From Streptomyces sp. NBC_01478 (lineage in GTDB: Bacteria > Actinomycetota > Actinomycetes > Streptomycetales > Streptomycetaceae): 64,000 nucleotides of DNA. The DNA lies in assembly GCF_036227225.1 (NCBI RefSeq), contig NZ_CP109444.1:4817501-4881500 (forward strand), read 5' to 3'. The number at the start of each line of letters is the position of its first letter. Positions within the stretch are counted from its first letter, which is position 1. A program made the translations under genes and the position numbers. This document shows, in pieces, positions 17,130 through 25,817 of this stretch. Below the pieces are notes generated by a model. It had not been told where the DNA came from. It saw only the letters and a program-made list of their open reading frames with translations, and searched no databases.

Positions 17130-17335
17130 GGCACGCCATGACCCATGCCCTGCACTGGCAGAAGTCCACCTTCTCGGGCGGCGGCGAAGGCAACACCTGC
17201 GTCGAAGTCGCCGCCACCCCCAACACCCTCCACCTCCGCGAGAGTGACACCCCCACCACCCAACTCACCACCAGCACCGCCCCTTTGACTCACCTCATAC
17301 GTGGCATCAAAGCCGGCCGATTCACACTTAGCTGA
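17126..17335 (+). CDS. DUF397 small protein 1
   Basis: This 69-residue protein (65 if the ATG at 17138 is used) has the DUF397 signature WQKSTFSGGGEGNTCVEVA, then a LHLRESD segment. The GTG start overlaps the upstream regulator stop by four bases, so the pair is translationally coupled. DUF397 proteins are the small antagonists or co-factors of XRE-DUF5753 regulators. The second half is Thr-rich and near-identical to that of the following paralogue. Confidence 0.87.
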   Translation: MRHAMTHALHWQKSTFSGGGEGNTCVEVAATPNTLHLRESDTPTTQLTTSTAPLTHLIRGIKAGRFTLS

Positions 17336-17373
17336 CCAAGGGCACCCCGGCAGAAGGAATCGCGAGGACCTAC

Positions 17374-17574
17374 ATGCCCCAGAACAAGCACTGGCAAAAG
17401 TCCACCTTCTCCGACGGCAGCGATGGGGACACCTGCGTCGAACTCGCCGCCACGCCCAACACCCTCCACCTCCGTGAAAGCGACACCCCGAACACCGAAC
17501 TCACCACCACCGCCACCCCGTTGACCCACCTCATACACGGCGTGAAGTCGGGCCTGTTCGTCAGCGAAGAATGA
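17374..17574 (+). CDS. DUF397 small protein 2
   Basis: This 66-residue tandem paralogue of the preceding gene carries WQKSTFSDGSDGDTCVELA, LHLRESDTPNTELT and a similar PLTHLIHGVKSG end. The DNA of the two genes is also alike, indicating recent duplication. It overlaps the convergent PHP-hydrolase gene by 14 bases at the stop codons. The acidic change GGGEGN to DGSDGD near the conserved Cys is the main difference, so the copies may have begun to diverge. Confidence 0.85.
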   Translation: MPQNKHWQKSTFSDGSDGDTCVELAATPNTLHLRESDTPNTELTTTATPLTHLIHGVKSGLFVSEE

Positions 17575-18526
17575 TCGGGTTGCTCAGCGCCGCCATGCTC
17601 CCGCCAGGATGACGCACCTCGACCCGGACGAACGCCGACTCCCGCGCGCTAGTACGCCACTCCACCGCGCCCCCTCCCGCAGCAGACAGCGAAGCAACGT
17701 GGGTCCTCCCCCGCTCGGTGTGAAAACTGACCACCCCCGAAGGCACCCCACACACACCCGCCCGAGCCACCACCGGTCCGTCAAAGCGCTCCAACTGCTC
17801 ACCGATACCAACTCGTTGAGCACCCGCAGAAACCTCGAACGACAACTCGACGTCGACAGACCCGGCGATCCAACTCCGCCCGGCGCGAATGCCCGCGAGC
17901 ACCGCGGCCGTACTCAGCTCACCGGCCCGCACGACGGTGTGGGGAACGCCGATCTGCCCCGACAGGTGCGCGTCGCTGTTGCCCATCGCCGGCCGCCAAG
18001 CGCCGCGCCTGACATCCGCTTCAAGACACCGCCCCCACTCCGCCAACGCCGCCTCGTTGTCCGCCTGCCAGGGCAGGTCCGAACTCCACGCCCCGTTCCA
18101 GACCTCCACCGCGTCGAACCCCTCGTGGGGGTACAGGAACGTCCCCGAGTCGTACGGCGCGTGCGGATGGGCCACCACACACAGCCCACCGCCGCGACGG
18201 ACCTCGTCGAGATGCCGGTCGATCACCTCGTCCCGCACGCCGTACCGCCAGTCGACCACCTGCCCGTACCGGACACCGAGCGCGAGCCAGTGCCCGGTAC
18301 GGGTGGTGACCTCCTGCCCCAGGATCACCAGCAGGTCGTCACCGCCGTAGCGACCCCACGTGCCATGCGTATCCGCGCTGTTGTGCTCGGTGGCGGCCAG
18401 GAAGTCCAGCCCGGCCGCCCGTGCCTCGGCGGCAAGACTCTCCGGCGTCAGCTCACCGCCGTGCGAACACACCGAGTGCACGTGACAGTCGCCCCGGTAC
18501 CAGCGACCTTCTCGACCGGCGGTCAC
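17561..18526 (-). CDS. CehA/McbA-type PHP metallohydrolase
   Basis: This 321-residue metal-dependent hydrolase has the PHP fold. Metal-binding motifs are GDCHVHSVCSHG (HxH), FLAATEHNS (the Glu-His pair), LGQEVTT, VVAHPHAP and GNSDAHLS near the end. CehA/McbA members include carbaryl hydrolases and hydrolases of phosphoester or amide bonds. The substrate here is not predictable, but the complete metal-ligand set suggests an active enzyme. There is no signal peptide. It converges on the second DUF397 gene and is followed on the same strand by a small protein of unknown function. Confidence 0.83.
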   Translation of the reverse strand: MTAGREGRWYRGDCHVHSVCSHGGELTPESLAAEARAAGLDFLAATEHNSADTHGTWGRYGGDDLLVILGQEVTTRTGHWLALGVRYGQVVDWRYGVRDEVIDRHLDEVRRGGGLCVVAHPHAPYDSGTFLYPHEGFDAVEVWNGAWSSDLPWQADNEAALAEWGRCLEADVRRGAWRPAMGNSDAHLSGQIGVPHTVVRAGELSTAAVLAGIRAGRSWIAGSVDVELSFEVSAGAQRVGIGEQLERFDGPVVARAGVCGVPSGVVSFHTERGRTHVASLSAAGGGAVEWRTSARESAFVRVEVRHPGGSMAALSNPIILR

Positions 18527-18530
18527 CCGA

Positions 18531-18941
18531 TCACGCGGCGTCGAGGGCAGCGGTGATCTTGCGGACCATCTCCGCCATGACCGGGCTCGGCTCGCCCTTC
18601 TTGGGTCGGACCGCCGCTTCGACGGCGACCAGGACGGTGCTGCGGAAGTTGTCGGCCTCCGCCGGATCCTGCTTCGTGAGCAGGCTCATCGCGCTGGTCA
18701 GGGCCGGCAGCACGTGGTCGGCGATCTCGGCCACGGACTTGCCGTCCAGGTGAGCGATCTTGGAGTTCTCGGCGAGGACGTGGCCGACCTGGCCGGTCGC
18801 CGAGCTCAGCGCGAGGCTGCCCTGGGTGGCGATCCGGTGCGGCGAACCGGCGACGGCACCGGCGGCCGACAGGAGGGTGACGGCGCCGTACGCGGCGGTA
18901 CGCAGGGTGTTCTTGTCCTGGTCGGTAAGGGTGATGGCCAT
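18531..18941 (-). CDS. Conserved hypothetical helical protein
   Basis: I do not recognise a named family for this 136-residue protein. It starts MAITLTDQDKNTLRTAAYGAVTLLSAAGAV, continues with alternating small-residue helices (SPHRIATQGSLALSSATGQVGHVLAENS) and ends with VMAEMVRKITAALDAA. A weakly hydrophobic helix lies near 15-32, but there is no clear membrane anchor. Codon usage is typical of the genome and the start has AGGAG nearby, supporting a real gene. The stop is four bases before the PHP gene start, so the two are probably co-transcribed. Confidence 0.65.
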   Translation of the reverse strand: MAITLTDQDKNTLRTAAYGAVTLLSAAGAVAGSPHRIATQGSLALSSATGQVGHVLAENSKIAHLDGKSVAEIADHVLPALTSAMSLLTKQDPAEADNFRSTVLVAVEAAVRPKKGEPSPVMAEMVRKITAALDAA

Positions 18942-19207
18942 GATGGTCTACTCCTTGGGATCGGGCGCGGCCCCGGTCGGGACTCGGTTCGCCTTCCTTC
19001 TGGAACAGAGCCTGCGCCCACCCGGTTTCACGACGCCCTCACCGCGCTTTCAGCGCACAAGCGGCCCATGAAAATCGGCCCTCCCCGGCACGGGGCCCCC
19101 GACGGTGAAGTCGATGCGCGCCCTCGGCGACCAGCCGTACGAGAGTTCGCGGAAGCACGGCCACAACCAACTCAGACACCAAAAAGGGGGCCCAAAGCTT
19201 GCGCCTC
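18942..19207. other. Intergenic region without evident feature
   Basis: These 266 bases lie between the hypothetical gene and the small protein at 19208. No convincing gene, tRNA, terminator or repeat was seen. A run AAAAAGGGGGCCC occurs near 19180. Confidence 0.4.
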
Positions 19208-19423
19208 TCAGCCTTCCGTCGGGCGCGGTGACGCCGACGAGTGCAGGAGCCGTAGACCTGCCTCTACCAGTAGCCAGCCGAGGCGGGCCCGGACCGGGGT
19301 ACCGGTCCGGACCGGACGGTCGGCGCGGGCGGTTCGGCACAGCTCCCAAGCTCGGGCCTGTGCGCGCAGATCGGCGGCGCGGGCGGCGTGGAGGCGGAGG
19401 TGCAAGCCCGGATGGTGGTTCAT
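19208..19423 (-). CDS. Small basic helical protein coupled to regulator
   Basis: This 71-residue protein begins MNHHPGLHLRLHAARAADLRA and contains RARLGWLLVEAGLRLL. It is Arg/Ala/Leu-rich and amphipathic. The start codon overlaps the stop of the ArsR-like gene in ATGA, strong evidence of co-translation. Short proteins of this pattern are common in Streptomyces as companions of small regulators. No function is known. Confidence 0.6.
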   Translation of the reverse strand: MNHHPGLHLRLHAARAADLRAQARAWELCRTARADRPVRTGTPVRARLGWLLVEAGLRLLHSSASPRPTEG

Positions 19424-19998
19424 GATGCGGCTTCCCCCCGGCGGTTGCGGAACGCTACGCGCAACACGGTCACCGGCTCGGCCCCTTCCGGGCGTCGTGA
19501 CGGGTCGTCGAACCGCTCACCGTAGGACTCCAGCAGCACCGAGATCCGTTCCCTTACCTCGGCGAGTTCGGCGGCCGTCAGGTAGACGATGTCGTCGCCG
19601 AACTGCTCCGCCTCGCGCCACTCGCGCGGCAGTTGGTGCCGGGTCTCGACCGCGTGGGTCATCCACTCGAAGTACCGCTCCGCCACGGCAGTGTTGAGCG
19701 TCTCGGCCGCCTCGCTGTCGACGCCCCGCCAGTCGGTGTAGCGGGCCGTGGCCCGCCAGGGCTTCTCCCGGCCCTGGCCGCCCTCGGCTTCCTCGACCAG
19801 GCCGTACTTGGCGAGTATCCGCAGGTGGTATGAGCAGCTCGCCACGGACTCGCCGGTGAGCTCCGCGGCACGGGTCGCAGTGAATGGCCCTTCAACACGC
19901 AGCAGCCCGACGAGTTTCATCCGGGTGGGGTGGGCGTAGGCCCGCAGGGCGTGAGGGTCCGCAAGATGGACGGTGCGCTTGGGCGTAAGCTCGGGCAT
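19420..19998 (-). CDS. ArsR-type winged-helix transcriptional regulator
   Basis: This 192-residue regulator has an N-terminal winged helix (about 8-95): HALRAYAHPTRMKLVGLLRVEGPFTATRAAELTG, then SVASCSYHLRILAKYGLVEEA as the recognition segment. The C-terminal half is helical with YLTAAELAEVRERISVLLESY and has no metal-binding Cys/His cluster, so arsenic or metal sensing is unlikely. In other actinomycetes such HTH_20 proteins often sit beside an efflux permease, but here only the small coupled protein follows. The target is unknown. Confidence 0.82.
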   Translation of the reverse strand: MPELTPKRTVHLADPHALRAYAHPTRMKLVGLLRVEGPFTATRAAELTGESVASCSYHLRILAKYGLVEEAEGGQGREKPWRATARYTDWRGVDSEAAETLNTAVAERYFEWMTHAVETRHQLPREWREAEQFGDDIVYLTAAELAEVRERISVLLESYGERFDDPSRRPEGAEPVTVLRVAFRNRRGEAAS

Positions 19999-20088
19999 GC
20001 ATCTAAAGCTATCTTTCTAAAGACTCCTTTACAAGCAGTCCAAGGAATCACGCCCCGCCCTCTTGGACGACGTGTGCAGCGACATCAG

Positions 20089-21276
20089 TCAGACCACCCG
20101 CACCCCCCGCCGCCACACCCCCCTCACCAACGGCACCCCCGGCCGATAAGCGAGATGCACATGGCTCGGCGCATCCAGCAGAGTCAGGTCGGCGCGCGCC
20201 CCTACCGCGATCCGGCCCACGTCGTCGCGTCGCAACGCCGCCGCCCCGCCCGCCGTGGCCGCCCACACCGCCTCGTCCGGAGTCATCCCCATGTCCCGTA
20301 CCGCCAGCGCGATGCAGAAGGGGACGGAGGACGTGAAGGACGAGCCCGGGTTGCAGTCCGTCGACAGGGCGACCGTGACGCCCGCGTCCAGCAGGCGGCG
20401 CGCGTCCGGCCACTCCGCCCGCGTCGAGAACTCGGCGCCGGGGAGGAGAGTCGCGACCGTCCGGCCGGCCGCCAGCGCGTCCACGTCCGCGTCCGTCAGA
20501 TGCGTGCAGTGGTCCGCGCTCGCCGCGTCCAGTTCCACGGCGAGTTGGACGCCCGGGCCGTAGGAGAGCTGGTTGGCGTGGATGCGTGGGTGCAGGCCCT
20601 TCGCCTTGCCCGCCGTGAGGATCGCGCGCGCCTGGTCGCCGTCGAACGCGCCCTTCTCGCAGAACACGTCGATCCAACGGGCGTGCGGTGCGCAGGCGTT
20701 GAGCATCTCGCCGGTGACCAGCGCCACGTACGCGGCGGGGTCGTCGGCGTAGTCGGGCGAGACGATGTGCGCGCCGAGGTACGTCACCTCGTCCGTGTGC
20801 GCGGCGGCGATGCGCAGGGCGCGCGACTCGTCGGCGACCGTCAGGCCGTAGCCGGACTTCGTCTCGAAGGTGGTGGTGCCCTGGCGGAGGGCCTCGTCCA
20901 GGTAACGGGTGAGGTTCGCCTCCAGTTCCGCGTCGCTCGCCGCGCGCGTCGCCGCGACCGTCGTACGGATGCCGCCCGCGCTGTACGCCCGCCCGGACAT
21001 GCGGGCGTTGAACTCCTGGGTGCGGTCGCCCGCGAAGACGAGGTGCGAGTGGGAGTCCACGAAGCCCGGCAGGACCGCCCTCCCACCGGCGTCGACCCGA
21101 TTGTCAGTGGCGGGTGCTTTGCTTGTTTCACCGGTCCACGCGATGCGGTCGCCGTCGATGACGACGGCCGCGTCCTGGATCAGACCGAGGGGAGAGCCGC
21201 CGCCGAGGGAGAGGGAGGGGTCGTTGGTGACCAGCGTGGCGATGTTGGTGATGACAGTGCTGACTGTGCTGCTCAT
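20089..21276 (-). CDS. hutI: Imidazolonepropionase (HutI)
   Basis: This 395-residue amidohydrolase opens 4-imidazolone-5-propionate to N-formimino-L-glutamate, the third step of histidine degradation. Metal ligands appear in [13 protein letters not shown] (HxH), HANQLSYG and [10 protein letters not shown] (the Asp). [14 protein letters not shown] and [11 protein letters not shown] are characteristic of HutI. The ATG at 21276 is preceded by GAGGA. It is the last gene of the four-gene hut operon, 35 bases after hutF. The open frame extends 170 codons upstream into hutF but shows no homology there. Confidence 0.95.
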   Translation of the reverse strand: MSSTVSTVITNIATLVTNDPSLSLGGGSPLGLIQDAAVVIDGDRIAWTGETSKAPATDNRVDAGGRAVLPGFVDSHSHLVFAGDRTQEFNARMSGRAYSAGGIRTTVAATRAASDAELEANLTRYLDEALRQGTTTFETKSGYGLTVADESRALRIAAAHTDEVTYLGAHIVSPDYADDPAAYVALVTGEMLNACAPHARWIDVFCEKGAFDGDQARAILTAGKAKGLHPRIHANQLSYGPGVQLAVELDAASADHCTHLTDADVDALAAGRTVATLLPGAEFSTRAEWPDARRLLDAGVTVALSTDCNPGSSFTSSVPFCIALAVRDMGMTPDEAVWAATAGGAAALRRDDVGRIAVGARADLTLLDAPSHVHLAYRPGVPLVRGVWRRGVRVV

Positions 21277-21311
21277 CGTGTCCTCGTGGGTGCGGGGGTC
21301 GGCGATCGTCT

Positions 21312-22670
21312 CTACGCGCGCAGGGCTTCCACGGCCTGCGCCAAGGCCTGCGGCACATCCGGTACGAGCGCGTGCGCCCCGTCGCGTACGACGTGCCGGC
21401 CGCCCACGACCGTGTGCCGTACGTCCGCTGCCGTCGCCGCGAATACGGCCGTCTCGGCGCCGAGCCTGGGCAGCGGGCCCGCTGTCCTGACCGAGTCGAG
21501 CGCGATCGTCGTGAAGTCGGCGAGGGCGCCTGCCGTCAGGCTGCCCGCTTCGTCCCAGCCGAGTGCCGCGTGGCCGTCCGCCGAGGCGGCGCGGAGCAGG
21601 GCCGCCGCCGTCCAGTGACCCCGGGTGCGGGTGCGCAGGCGCTCGTTCAGCTCCATCGCGCGGGCCTCTTCGAGCAGGTCGATGACGGCGTGACTGTCCG
21701 AGCCGAGGGAGAGGGGTGAGCCGGCTCGCTGGAGGGCGACCGCCGGGCCGATGCCGTCGGCCAGGTCCCGTTCCGTCGTCGGGCACATGCAGGTGCCCGT
21801 CCCGGTGGAGCCCAGCAGCGCGATGTCCCCGTCCGTGAGGTGCGTGTTGTGGACGCCCGTGGTGCGCGGGCCCAACACCCCGTGGTCGGCGAGGAGTTGG
21901 GTCGGGGTGCAGTCGTGGGCCGTGCGGCAGGCGTCGTTCTCCGCCGTCTGCTCGGACAGGTGGACGTGGAGCGGGGCCCGCCGCTCCTCGGCCCAGCGGG
22001 CCACCGTCGCCAACTCACCGGCGGGCACGGCCCGTACGGAGTGGATGGCGGCACCGATCCTCGCGTGATCCCGTTCCTTGAGAAGTGAACAGCGTTCCGC
22101 CCAGGCGTCCGCGCTCCCGTCGGAGAAGCGCAACTGGTGGCGGTTGGGGGGCTGTCCGAAGCCAGAGGAGAGGTAGGCGGTGTCGAGGAGGGTAATGCGG
22201 ATACCGGCTTCGGAGGCGGCGGCGACGAGCGCCTCGCCCATGGCGTTGGGGTCGGCGTACGGGGTGCCGCCGTGGGCGTGGTGCACGTAGTGGAACTCGC
22301 CGACCGCCGTGATCCCGGCCAGCGCCATCTCGGCGTACACCGCGCGGGCCAGTGCGTGGTAGGTGTCCGGGGTGAGCTGGTCGGCGAAGGAGTACATCAC
22401 CTCGCGCCAGGTCCAGAAGGTGCCGGAGCCGACCTGGACGGTGCCGCGCAGGGCGCGGTGGAAGGCGTGGCTGTGGGCGTTGGCGAGGCCGGGGAGGGTG
22501 AGTCCGCGGAGGATCTCGGCGCCGGGGGGCGGGGTGTCGATCTCGGTGCGGACGGCCGCGATCCGTCCGTCGCTCACCTCCAGGGCGACGCCCGGCTCGA
22601 CGTTGGTGTCGAGCCAGGCGTGTTCCAGCCAGTACGTCCGCGTGGTGGGATGCGTGGTGGGGTGCGTCAC
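21312..22670 (-). CDS. hutF: Formimidoylglutamate deiminase (HutF)
   Basis: This 452-residue amidohydrolase deiminates N-formimino-L-glutamate to N-formyl-L-glutamate and ammonia. It defines the five-step histidine pathway, in contrast to direct HutG cleavage. Motifs seen are [15 protein letters not shown] (HxH), [11 protein letters not shown], the His in GVHNTHLTD, and [17 protein letters not shown] (the catalytic Asp). The start overlaps the stop of the M20 gene by four bases. An N-formylglutamate-processing step is therefore expected in the same operon. Confidence 0.92.
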   Translation of the reverse strand: MTHPTTHPTTRTYWLEHAWLDTNVEPGVALEVSDGRIAAVRTEIDTPPPGAEILRGLTLPGLANAHSHAFHRALRGTVQVGSGTFWTWREVMYSFADQLTPDTYHALARAVYAEMALAGITAVGEFHYVHHAHGGTPYADPNAMGEALVAAASEAGIRITLLDTAYLSSGFGQPPNRHQLRFSDGSADAWAERCSLLKERDHARIGAAIHSVRAVPAGELATVARWAEERRAPLHVHLSEQTAENDACRTAHDCTPTQLLADHGVLGPRTTGVHNTHLTDGDIALLGSTGTGTCMCPTTERDLADGIGPAVALQRAGSPLSLGSDSHAVIDLLEEARAMELNERLRTRTRGHWTAAALLRAASADGHAALGWDEAGSLTAGALADFTTIALDSVRTAGPLPRLGAETAVFAATAADVRHTVVGGRHVVRDGAHALVPDVPQALAQAVEALRA

Positions 22671-23974
22671 CTGCAGGCCAGCCCTTCCAGTACGTCGGCG
22701 AGTGCGGTCACCCCGGCCACGCAGTCGTCCTCGGCCGCGAACTCGGCCGGGGAGTGCGAGACGCCCGTGGGGTTGCGCACGAACAGCATGGCGGTCGGGA
22801 TGCTCCCGGAGAGGATTCCGGCGTCGTGTCCGGCACCGGTGCCGAGGACGGGGACGGTCAGGTGCGTGTCCTGGCCGTCGGTCCTGCCCAGGACCCGGGC
22901 GAGTTCGTCGCGCAGGGCGTGGTCGAACTCGACGACGGGGGTGAAGGACTCCCGGACGACGTCCAGGTCGACGCCATGGGCTTCGGCGTACTCGCGGGCC
23001 GCCTTCTCGACGCCGGTGACCACGGTGTCGAGGGTCTGCTGATCGGCGGCGCGGGAGTCGAGCCAGCCGCGCACCAGGGAGGGGATGGCGTTGACGCCGT
23101 TCGGCTCGACGGCGATCTTCCCGAACGTGGCGACGGCACCGGCGAGTTGGGCCTCGCGCCGGGCGGCGAGCACGGTCTCGGCGTACGACAGCATCGGGTC
23201 ACGGCGGTCCACCAGCCTCGTCGTGCCGGCGTGGTTGGCCTCGCCCCGGAAGTCGAACCGCCACCGCCCGTGCGGCCAGATGGCGCTGGCGATGCCGACC
23301 CGGTCGCCGGACAGGTCGAGCGCGCGGCCCTGTTCGACGTGGAGTTCGACGAACGCGCCGATGCGGGCGAGCCGTTCGGGGTCGGGACCGATGGCGTCGG
23401 CGTCGTAACCGGCCGCCGCCATGGCCTGCGGCAGCGTGACCCCGTCGCCGTCGGTCAGCCGGTGCGCCTGCTCGACGGTGAGCTGCCCGGCGGTCAGGCG
23501 TGACCCGACACAGGCGAGCCCGAAGCGGGCGCCCTCCTCGTCACCGAAGTTCACGATGGCGAGCGGCCTGGTGAACTCCACGCCCCTGCCGCGCAGTTCG
23601 TCCAGCGCGGCGAAGGACGAGACGACTCCGAGGGGCCCGTCGAAGGCGCCACCGTCGGGTACCGAGTCGAGGTGCGACCCGGTGACCACGGCGTCCCCGG
23701 CGGTGGGGTCACCGAGCCAGGCCCACTGGTTGCCGTTGCGGTCGAGTTCGTAGGTCAGGCCGCGGGTCTCGGCTTGCGCCTTGAACCAGGCCCGGCACTC
23801 GGCGTCGGCACCGGTCCAGGCGTAGCGGCGGTAGCCGCCGGAGTCGGGGTGCCTTCCGATGGGAAGCAGCTCGCGCCACATCGAGTGGAAGGAATCACCG
23901 GTCGGCAAAGCCAAGGCCCGACCTCCTGTCCCCACCGAAGACTCCCCGCCCCGCTCGTCTCCCGGAAGGGTCAC
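22667..23974 (-). CDS. M20 amidohydrolase (allantoate amidohydrolase type)
   Basis: This 435-residue zinc peptidase-family amidohydrolase belongs to the AllC/N-carbamoyl-amino-acid hydrolase group. Motifs are [19 protein letters not shown] (metal His and Asp), [17 protein letters not shown] (catalytic Glu-Glu) and [11 protein letters not shown] (His). GHDAGIL carries the conserved His near the C-terminus, and NEXP-type AEFAAEDD follows. It is coupled by 4-base overlaps to both hutU and hutF. That position suggests it hydrolyses N-formylglutamate, replacing HutG-type deformylases, rather than acting in purine breakdown. The substrate is inferred from context. Confidence 0.85.
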   Translation of the reverse strand: MTLPGDERGGESSVGTGGRALALPTGDSFHSMWRELLPIGRHPDSGGYRRYAWTGADAECRAWFKAQAETRGLTYELDRNGNQWAWLGDPTAGDAVVTGSHLDSVPDGGAFDGPLGVVSSFAALDELRGRGVEFTRPLAIVNFGDEEGARFGLACVGSRLTAGQLTVEQAHRLTDGDGVTLPQAMAAAGYDADAIGPDPERLARIGAFVELHVEQGRALDLSGDRVGIASAIWPHGRWRFDFRGEANHAGTTRLVDRRDPMLSYAETVLAARREAQLAGAVATFGKIAVEPNGVNAIPSLVRGWLDSRAADQQTLDTVVTGVEKAAREYAEAHGVDLDVVRESFTPVVEFDHALRDELARVLGRTDGQDTHLTVPVLGTGAGHDAGILSGSIPTAMLFVRNPTGVSHSPAEFAAEDDCVAGVTALADVLEGLACR

Positions 23975-25653
23975 GCGTCGTCACCCTCGCGCATGGGCAC
24001 CCGCACACCCCGCTCGTTCGCGACCCGCTCCGCGATGTCGTAGCCGGCGTCCACGTGGCGGATGACGCCCATGCCGGGGTCGTTGGTCAGGACACGGCGG
24101 ATCTTCTCGCCGGCGAGAGCCGTGCCGTCAGCGACCGTCACCTGGCCCGCGTGGATGGAGCGGCCCATGCCGACGCCGCCGCCGTGGTGGATGGAGACCC
24201 AGGAGGCGCCGGAGGCGACGTTGACCATCGCGTTCAGCAGGGGCCAGTCGGCGATCGCGTCGGAGCCGTCGAGCATGGCCTCGGTCTCGCGGTACGGGGA
24301 GGCGACGGAGCCGGAGTCCAGGTGGTCGCGGCCGATGACCAGCGGGGCGGCCAGCTCGCCGGAGGCCACCATGTCGTTGAAGCGCTCGCCGGCCTTGTCG
24401 CGCTCGCCGTAGCCGAGCCAGCAGATGCGGGCGGGCAGGCCCTGGAAGTGGACGCGTTCGCCCGCCATCTTGATCCAGCGGTGCAGGGACTCGTTCTCGG
24501 GGAAGAGGTCGAGGATCGCCTTGTCCGTCTTGTGGATGTCGGAGGCCTCGCCGGACAGGGCGGCCCAGCGGAAGGGGCCCTTGCCCTCGGAGAACAGGGG
24601 GCGGATGTAGGCGGGGACGAAGCCGGGGAAGGCGAACGCCCGCTCGTACCCGGCGAGTTGGGCCTCGCCGCGGATCGAGTTGCCGTAGTCGAAGACCTCG
24701 GCGCCGGCGTCCATGAAGCCGACCATCGCCTCGACGTGCTTGGCCATGGACTCGCGGGCGCGGGCGGTGAAGCCCGCCGGGTCCTTGGCGGCGGCGTCGG
24801 CCATGTCCTCGAAGGCGATGCCGATCGGCAGGTAGGCCAGCGGGTCGTGGGCCGAGGTCTGGTCGGTCACGATGTCGATGGGGGCGCCCTCGGCGAGCAT
24901 CTGCGGGAACAGTTCGGCGGCGTTGCCGAGGAGGCCGATGGAGAGCGGGCGGCGGGCGTCGCGGGCCTCGACGGCGAGCTGGAGGGCGTGCGCGAGGGAG
25001 TCGGCGCGGACGTCGAGGTAGCGGTGCTCGATGCGGCGCTCGATGGCGCGCGGGTCGACGTCGATACAGATCGCGACGCCGTCGTTCATCGTGACCGCGA
25101 GGGGCTGGGCGCCGCCCATGCCGCCGAGGCCGGCGGTGAGGGTGATGGTCCCGGCGAGGGTGCCGTTGACCCCTTTACCAATTGAATGCAGCTTCGCGGC
25201 GACGGCGGCGAAGGTCTCGTAGGTGCCCTGGAGGATGCCCTGGGTGCCGATGTAGATCCACGAACCGGCGGTCATCTGGCCGTACATGGTGAGGCCGAGG
25301 GCCTCCAGGCGGCGGAACTCCTCCCAGTTGGCCCAGTCGCCGACCAGGTTGGAGTTGGCGATGAGGACGCGCGGCGCCCACTCGTGGGTCTGCATCACGC
25401 CGACGGGGCGGCCGGACTGGACGAGCATCGTCTCGTCCTGCTTGAGGGTGCGCAGGGTGCGGACCATGGCGTCGAAGGAGCGCCAGTCGCGGGCGGCCTT
25501 GCCGGTGCCGCCGTAGACGACGAGCTTGTCGGGGTGCTCGGCGACCTCGGGGTCCAGGTTGTTCTGCAGCATCCGCAGGGCGGCTTCCTGCTGCCATCCC
25601 AGGGCGCTCAGTTCCGTACCGCGCGGTGCTCGTACGGGGCGGGGTCCTGACAT
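23971..25653 (-). CDS. hutU: Urocanate hydratase (HutU)
   Basis: This 560-residue NAD-dependent enzyme converts urocanate to 4-imidazolone-5-propionate. Recognisable regions are [17 protein letters not shown] at the N-terminus, [46 protein letters not shown] (NAD contact) and the catalytic-site segment [26 protein letters not shown] near the end is also diagnostic. The length is normal for the family. It is the first gene of the operon, with a candidate operator upstream at 25699-25725. No hutH is adjacent; the lyase-like gene at 31159 is anomalous. Confidence 0.96.
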   Translation of the reverse strand: MSGPRPVRAPRGTELSALGWQQEAALRMLQNNLDPEVAEHPDKLVVYGGTGKAARDWRSFDAMVRTLRTLKQDETMLVQSGRPVGVMQTHEWAPRVLIANSNLVGDWANWEEFRRLEALGLTMYGQMTAGSWIYIGTQGILQGTYETFAAVAAKLHSIGKGVNGTLAGTITLTAGLGGMGGAQPLAVTMNDGVAICIDVDPRAIERRIEHRYLDVRADSLAHALQLAVEARDARRPLSIGLLGNAAELFPQMLAEGAPIDIVTDQTSAHDPLAYLPIGIAFEDMADAAAKDPAGFTARARESMAKHVEAMVGFMDAGAEVFDYGNSIRGEAQLAGYERAFAFPGFVPAYIRPLFSEGKGPFRWAALSGEASDIHKTDKAILDLFPENESLHRWIKMAGERVHFQGLPARICWLGYGERDKAGERFNDMVASGELAAPLVIGRDHLDSGSVASPYRETEAMLDGSDAIADWPLLNAMVNVASGASWVSIHHGGGVGMGRSIHAGQVTVADGTALAGEKIRRVLTNDPGMGVIRHVDAGYDIAERVANERGVRVPMREGDDA

Positions 25654-25698
25654 GGTCTGCCTCCTAGCGGACTGCTCTCAGCGGATTTCCTACTACAG

Positions 25699-25725
25699 CT
25701 ATTCACATCCTGACTTCGTGAATAG
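25699..25725. promoter_or_regulatory. Candidate operator, hut/decarboxylase intergenic
   Basis: This is a perfect inverted repeat: CTATTCAC (25699-25706), an 11-base spacer, then GTGAATAG (25718-25725). It lies 46 bases upstream of hutU and 93 bases upstream of the divergent gene, in a locally AT-rich stretch. The geometry suits a dimeric repressor or activator that controls one or both genes. Confidence 0.6.
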
Positions 25726-25817
25726 AACTAGTCAATACGTGGGGGCGTCTCTGTGGGCAGTCTCTGGATGTTTGGCTGGATGTACCGACCACCGACAACG
25801 ACACGACGGGGGACGCA

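Noticed and set aside
20089..21276. Dihydroorotase or guanine deaminase reading of HutI
   Set aside because: Context with hutU and hutF and the [14 protein letters not shown] and ETKSGYGL motifs identify imidazolonepropionase.
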